Positions 58,562-64,000 of a DNA stretch of 64,000 nucleotides are shown here, piece after piece; the stretch's first letter is position 1, and each line of letters opens with the position of its first letter. A program made the translations under genes and the position numbers. Below the pieces are notes generated by a model. That model ran no database searches. It had not been told where the DNA came from and saw only the letters and a program-made list of their open reading frames with translations. Source of the stretch: Puffinus mauretanicus (Eukaryota; Chordata; Aves; Procellariiformes; Procellariidae); NCBI GenBank assembly GCA_023333565.1, contig JAJKFH010000553.1:868001-932000 (forward strand), in the 5' to 3' direction.

Positions 58562-61500
58562 CCAGACAGCATACAAAAGAATAAGACCTTTGAACAGCAT
58601 TGTGACCTAGAGAGATGCTGAAAAACAATCTGTGTCTGCTTTTTTTTGTGCAAAAGAATGCTGCTTCTTAGGAGCTTTAGATATACATTAATGTTAGACT
58701 ACAGCCTATGCATTAGGTATAGATATGGGCTGCCTGCCAAGCATGGAATTTCCCAGTGGTTTTGCTGGATCACAGTAACAGAAGTTGTCAGCACCAGCAA
58801 TCAATATCCAGAGGGTCAGTGGACTAACCAACCGTGTTCGTGTCTTCTCAACCCTTTGGTGTCTGGTTTGGCAAAACTCCATACCAGCAAAATGTAGCAG
58901 AGAGACAGAGATGTTTACAGTTGGAGAGGTACTAAGAGAGATGAACACAGCTATAGCACAGAAAAACAGGCATAATAACTGGACTTAATGTCCTCCATTA
59001 CATTCTCTTCGCCAAAATCACTGATTTATTCACATACCAGGGAATCATCCAGAATAGCTTCCATCTAGATATCTATTCCTAATGCATTAATTAACTACTC
59101 TTTAAGTAACCATTTTGTTTCACAAAGTTCTTCTTTTGAATGATCTTCTTTTTCTTTTTCTTTCTTTTCTCTATGTTGCAACTAAGTTTCAGCTATTGTT
59201 TTTTCCCCAGATGCCTAGCTTTTGGGAAGGGAGTTTTTGAGTGACTGACCATAACTGTCTTCTCACAGAAAGCCATATACCTCAGACTGGATATTCAGAA
59301 CCAGTGGCCGCAGCAGCGAGCAAAAGAATTTGTGATCAAAGTAGCTCAGTCAGGATTCAACAAATTAGGACTGAAGCAGAAATGTAATGTAAACCCCAGT
59401 CGCCTTCTTTCACTTAAGTTCCTCTTGGGAGAAATACAACTAGTGGCATAGTAGGACCAGGATTAAAGCAACAATACAGGAAAGCTGACATCTGAGTCCA
59501 AATACCTATATCCCTGCAGGAAATCGGATTTCACTGTGATGATGCAAATCATAACTACCGTTCCCTGCCAAGGGACTTTGGAAAGAATAGATTTCCTGGG
59601 CAAAATACAAATGACCTTCATCTCTGCACAGTATATCAGACTGCTCTCTTTCCCCCGGTTTAGGACCCTACCCTTATGCAAGATTATCACACACATCTCA
59701 GAATCCATACACTGATGGATGAGCCTATGCTCGTGTTAAGGTGAATTTGAGTTTGTCAGGCCAGGCAGAGCTGTGGTACAATAGCTTAATTAATTCCTGG
59801 GAAAATGCAAGGAATGTACTCAGGAACTCTGAAAACATGACTGATAGGTTTGTGTAGAAAAGCTTGGCGTGTAAAAGCAAGAGAAGATGGGGGAACTAAA
59901 AGGAGCAGTAGGCAGAAGATGGTGCTGTGACTCTCCAAGAAGCCAAAAGCCCAGAACAACCAATCCTCAGAAACACTCCAAAAAAACCCACAGAGCAGCA
60001 CCGGCATGTTTGGCAAACACTGAAACAAAAATGTCACCACCTTGCCAAGTTGGCAGAGAGAGGCATGATATGTGACCATTATAATGAACCCTGGCTAACA
60101 CTAGTGTGTCCTTAGCACAGGCTGGTAAGGGAGCAAGGGCCATTCCCCCATTAACTGCCGCCCCCCTCTCCATGTGCAGGCTGGCAGTGTTTCTTCATGT
60201 GTTATAATTTCCATAGCTGCCACATCCCAGCCCAAACCGAGAGCTGAATTCTCAAAGGCCCACTGAGGACAAGTGAGTAAACCACGGACTGATGATGAAG
60301 GGACTTGCAATGTGTATGCCTGTCTGTATTCACCTAAAAACATACTTCATAATATGCACCAGATGAGGCTGGGCTGAAACAATCCAGAGTGTCTCCAGAT
60401 CACTGCAAGGTATCTGTCAGAGTCATAAGAAACCTTCCTCTCACAGATGAGGGGCAGAGGGACACTAAAACAAGAATAGGGAAGAAAAGTGGTTTCTCAA
60501 TTACTGACCGAAGACATGGCCAGAGATTCAGTCTCCAAAAGCAATTTCTACTCTTACTCTAGCCATCAGCATGCTTCAGGCAATGAGTAGAGTTGAGGAT
60601 AACAATGTGGCTGGCTGCAAAGCAGCAGAACCTGACTATGTCTCAGCATGCTCAGCAGTGACCTCTTTTCACAGCAACTATGGGCACTAATAACTAATGC
60701 CTCAGTCAAGAGGGTACCTTAATCCATGCAGCATCTGTAGCTGATAAGCGTCTTTCCTTCAGTATTCAAACTGCTGCTTAAATGGTTTTGTTATTGACCT
60801 TCCTGCAAGTCACAGTTTCAAATCATGTATGCAGAGAAAGATCTAGCCCCTGACCCCTTCACCAGAGTGCCCCTGGCTATTCCATTTCATGTGTAGGGTC
60901 ACTGAGAGAGGATGAATCATGATTTTAGTTTAGAGATGTTACAGCTAGTGGGAGAGAGAGATCAGTAAGATGTTTTTGAAAGCAAAGGTACAAACACCAG
61001 GCAAGTGTTTCTTACCAGTTGAGAGCTGAATTGGAAAATCACAGCCACAGGAGAGACCCTGAGCCTTCCAGAAGTACTTATTCACCCTCAAAGCAAATCT
61101 TACTCAAAAATAGTAGCAAAATTTACACCACATTTACAATTTTGCCTCTTGCCATTTCTCTGTTGTTGCATTTAAAAGAAGTTCAGTATCTTATAAATTC
61201 ACCTGGCTTTGGGCCTTCAGAGCCTGCAGGCTGAGACGCTCTCTTGCCTACATGGCATGCTAGGCATAGTGAACTGCTGGCAGGCAGTACCACAGCATTG
61301 TACGCAGGATCTCAAGTAGAAAAGACCATAGTGTCATGCTCTGGTTAGTCCTCCCCCAAGAATGACATAAGCTAATGTGTACAGAGATTTTTATTGCAAA
61401 GGGCTTCAAGCTATTTTCCAGGAGAAAACACGTGTTCAGGGATGCATAGAAATGCCAGGAACAGCAGTATAGAAAAGGCAAAACATGACTCCTAAGAATG

Positions 61501-64000
61501 GCTCTGCAGCAAATAGGAAGGATGGGCAATTATTTCAGCACCTTCATGAGAAGTCTTCAGAAGCAGCATTCCCCACTGCTCTTGCAGCAGGGCGTCTTGG
61601 CATCTTTAGATGGAGCCCAGAACTCCACCAAGTCAGTGGGAATCTTTTTGTTTGCTTCAGTGAACTTTGGACTAGCCCCATATTAGATGCAGTGTTAAGA
61701 ACCTCAGATTTACACTGCTCCAAAAGCTGGACGTGAGCTTGCCCTATCCCAACTCTCAGCTTTACTTGATGTAATACTGGAGTGGCAGAAACACCAGACG
61801 CAGATGGTTTCAGTAACTTCTCGTATGTCTATAGTCAATCTAACAAATTTTATGCTTTGAGTACCCCCGTAATAACACAGCAAAATTCTGGCTCAGGCAG
61901 CTGTTTGGAATTGCATTTTACTAGCCTGCCAGAACGTAGTCTGCTTGTAACAAATTCTGAACTTTTCCAAGTTGGCCTATGTCACTTTCTGCAGAGAGAG
62001 TGAAACCTTTCATTTTTAATTCTATTCTTTTTTCTTGTGTTTTCGTTGTTTCTCTGGAAAGTCAGACAACTTAGGGTACACTGTAATGGAATTTAGTCTC
62101 ACAGAAAGTCTTGCAGTTTTGCAAGAGGCTAAACCAATGAAAATTGGAAGCCATTATCCTTCCAATACGAGAAAATTTGTTGTCTGAATTAATGGTTGAT
62201 TTCAAGGATACATGCATTAATGCAATACATCATTAATGAGATGCTAAATTACCAGCAATATTCCCATTCCTAATTAAATACTTCGGCTAATTAGAATGGG
62301 AACATTTCACAGGCTGACGCACTGTGATGTACTGCAGAAGGTCACAGCAGAAGACAGCAGGCAATGGATTAGTGAACACAAGAACCCAGCAGGTCTGTTC
62401 AGCTCAGCCACAGGGTCGTGTTGCTTCTAAAGTCAAGAAACTTGAGGTTCCTGAGCTCTCTAGTGCTTTTTTCCTACCTGTAAGTATGTAAAATAAAAGT
62501 GAAAACTCTAATTATGGTCATGATGAAGACAATGAAAATTGTTATTTCTGAAGTAGCTTCCATGGCTGCCAGTCATGCCTGAGAACCAACTGCATTAGAT
62601 TCGGTGTAAATAGACAGCAAAACCACGTTCCATAAAAACCCTGGGGCAATTGGATCAGAACAATACATTTCAGAAATGCAAGTATGAAATATGGGTTTTT
62701 TCTGCCATGCCTCACCTGCAGTGATCATATAATGCTGGTACAAGTCATTGCAGAAGACTGACTTGGAGTTTCCCTTCTGTTCATGTGACCTTCAGGTAGT
62801 ATCTTCCTGAGCAGAAAGCAAGCTGCTTTTTCCTCCAAGCAGCACATCCCCGTGCTGTAAGCTTGGAATGCTGCACTGCAGAATGGAACAGCCAGTTCCA
62901 GCTGCTCTGAGTGCTACCATTGCTATTCACGGTGCATCCTACTTTATTTTCCTTTATATAATAGACATAATGCGGGAAGTGAATGCCATGGCTAGACCAC
63001 TTCAAGGGCTCTAAAGGGCTCTTTTACTGATCTGAATGTCACAAGTTTACTGTGAAAAGTTTATACTAGTCAGCCACTGAAGCAGTGAATGCTACTGGCA
63101 ACATCCTAGATGTGCAGTGAGACAGCAAGACAGACAGGCAGCCCACACAACAATCTCCTTCCTTCAGTAAACTGGTAGGAATAATATATTAATCAGTTTA
63201 CAGAACAAACTGTTTTTCTATGAGCAGCACAGTCTGAATGCACTCCTGTCCACTGGCAGCAGTGTGTTTTGAGTTGTGACCCTGTCCACTCTTGCAGGTT
63301 AGTCAGATGAAGCTCATATCGGAACAAGGGAATCTTTCTCAGACAGTGCAAAGTATTTTGGTAGTGATGTGAATGGCACATTTTGCTGCCATATGTTGAC
63401 CTGCTGTCACACGGATGGGGCTAGAGGTGTCAGCCTATAGACGAAGTAGAAACCCTGTGTTCTTACCTTACTAAGTGATTCTAATAAATTAATAACATTA
63501 AAGATCCTGTAATGTTACACATGACAAGTATATTGTTGATATAATTCTCTTGGCAAAGGCCCAAGCTAGGTAATTATCCTCTGCCTCCCTCAATTTGCTC
63601 TGCGTGGGCAGTGGTTTGAACATTTCTTCTGTGGCAATGTGTTCGAACTGTTAGCTATCGGTACCCTCACAAGCTACCCCAAAGACAAACATGGTGCCTT
63701 AAGGTTTGTTCTCTTTCCTTGTTTATAAAAACATGTTTGATTTCAAATGAGATCTTTGCTTAAAGATCAGAATTTAAGGGAGAAATACGCTGAAGCACTC
63801 ATCTGTGATTGTTTACGTCAAGCACTGACCAAACAGGCTGACAAGTGCTCTTTGTAATGCTAGAGGTGGGGAAGGGCAGCACGGCAAGTGATGCCTCTAT
63901 TCATATGTAAGCACCAATTTAAAACTAGGATATTACTCAGGTATCTACAAAGACATCCAGAATTACAAAATTATTTCTTTTCTGAGGTCAATTAAGAAGG
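58562..64000. other. Unique sequence, no gene recognised
   Basis: No gene is recognised. A pyrimidine-rich tract (CTTCTTTTTCTTTTTCTTTC) lies at about 59145-59171. A frame without ATG at about 59241-59450 is discussed as a weak exon candidate. A homeodomain-like palindrome and inverted repeat lie at 62.2 kb. Confidence 0.5.
62213..62302. promoter_or_regulatory. Homeodomain-like palindrome and paired TAATTA inverted repeat
   Basis: TGCATTAATGCA (62213-62224) is a perfect 12-bp palindrome containing ATTA/TAAT cores and octamer-like half sites. About 36 bp on, TTCCCATTCCTAATTA (62261-62276) and TAATTAGAATGGGAA (62288-62302) form an inverted repeat with one bulged base around an 11-base spacer. 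Such arrangements can bind paired homeodomain or POU factors as DNA, or fold as a hairpin. The block matches no repeat family I recognise. Function is inferred from sequence words only. Confidence 0.4.

Noticed and set aside
60436..60520. Possible further MIR-like relic (CACAGATGAGGGGCAGAGGG)
   Set aside because: Only the first words match and the rest does not follow the family order.
1..64000. tRNA, rRNA, snoRNA or CRISPR features
   Set aside because: No cloverleaf with A and B boxes, no rRNA signature and no spaced direct-repeat array was seen on either strand by eye. A covariance-model search would be decisive.

Overview
This window looks like non-coding nuclear DNA from a bird. Three things point there. 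CR1 retrotransposon tails carry the avian 3' terminus (ATTCTATG octamers after a run resembling GGTCCCTTCCAAC). There are LTRs of the ERVL type that is abundant in neoavian birds (start TGTGCTGGTTT, TGACGTCA site, ATTAAA signal). Simple repeats are few and there are no Alu/B1/L1-type elements. I recognise no protein-coding gene, tRNA, rRNA or CRISPR array. The many short open frames are scattered on both strands, rarely exceed 150 codons, and show no family motif except where they fall inside CR1. The window is best read as intergenic or a large intron.

Layout. 1-4 kb is unique sequence with one faint MIR/L2-like relic. 4.03-5.68 kb is the most unusual element: a GC-rich block that looks like a CR1 5' UTR, a short ORF1 start, the last codons of ORF1, an endonuclease fragment of ORF2, the reverse-transcriptase tail and the CR1 3' terminus, all collinear in about 1.65 kb, so internally deleted rather than simply 5'-truncated. 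A minus-strand CR1 tail lies at 6.66 kb. A 1,305-bp solo LTR fills 7,805-9,109, with TG...CA ends, a TATA box, an ATTAAA signal and a mutated 5-bp target-site duplication (GAGCT/GAGTT). Plus-strand CR1 tails lie at 17.3 and 20.3 kb. From 20.8 to 34 kb I see only unique sequence.

At 34.0-34.8 kb a segment of about 385 bp is present twice, identical by eye apart from a net 3-nt difference. This is either a very recent segmental duplication or an assembly artefact. An old CR1-like relic lies near 41.2 kb and an L3/CR1-like relic near 43.8 kb. Two same-strand ERVL LTRs, at 50.1 and 58.0 kb, share the upstream U3 half but have unrelated central parts, so they are mosaic subfamilies and not a proviral pair. 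An inverted repeat of paired TAATTA sites and a 12-bp palindrome at 62.2 kb are the strongest regulatory-looking signals outside repeats.

No genes act together here. What the window records is retrotransposon history: CR1 insertions, ERV insertions reduced to LTRs, and one local duplication. Family names come from recognising consensus-like motifs by eye, without any database search; boundaries are approximate unless a terminus is stated.
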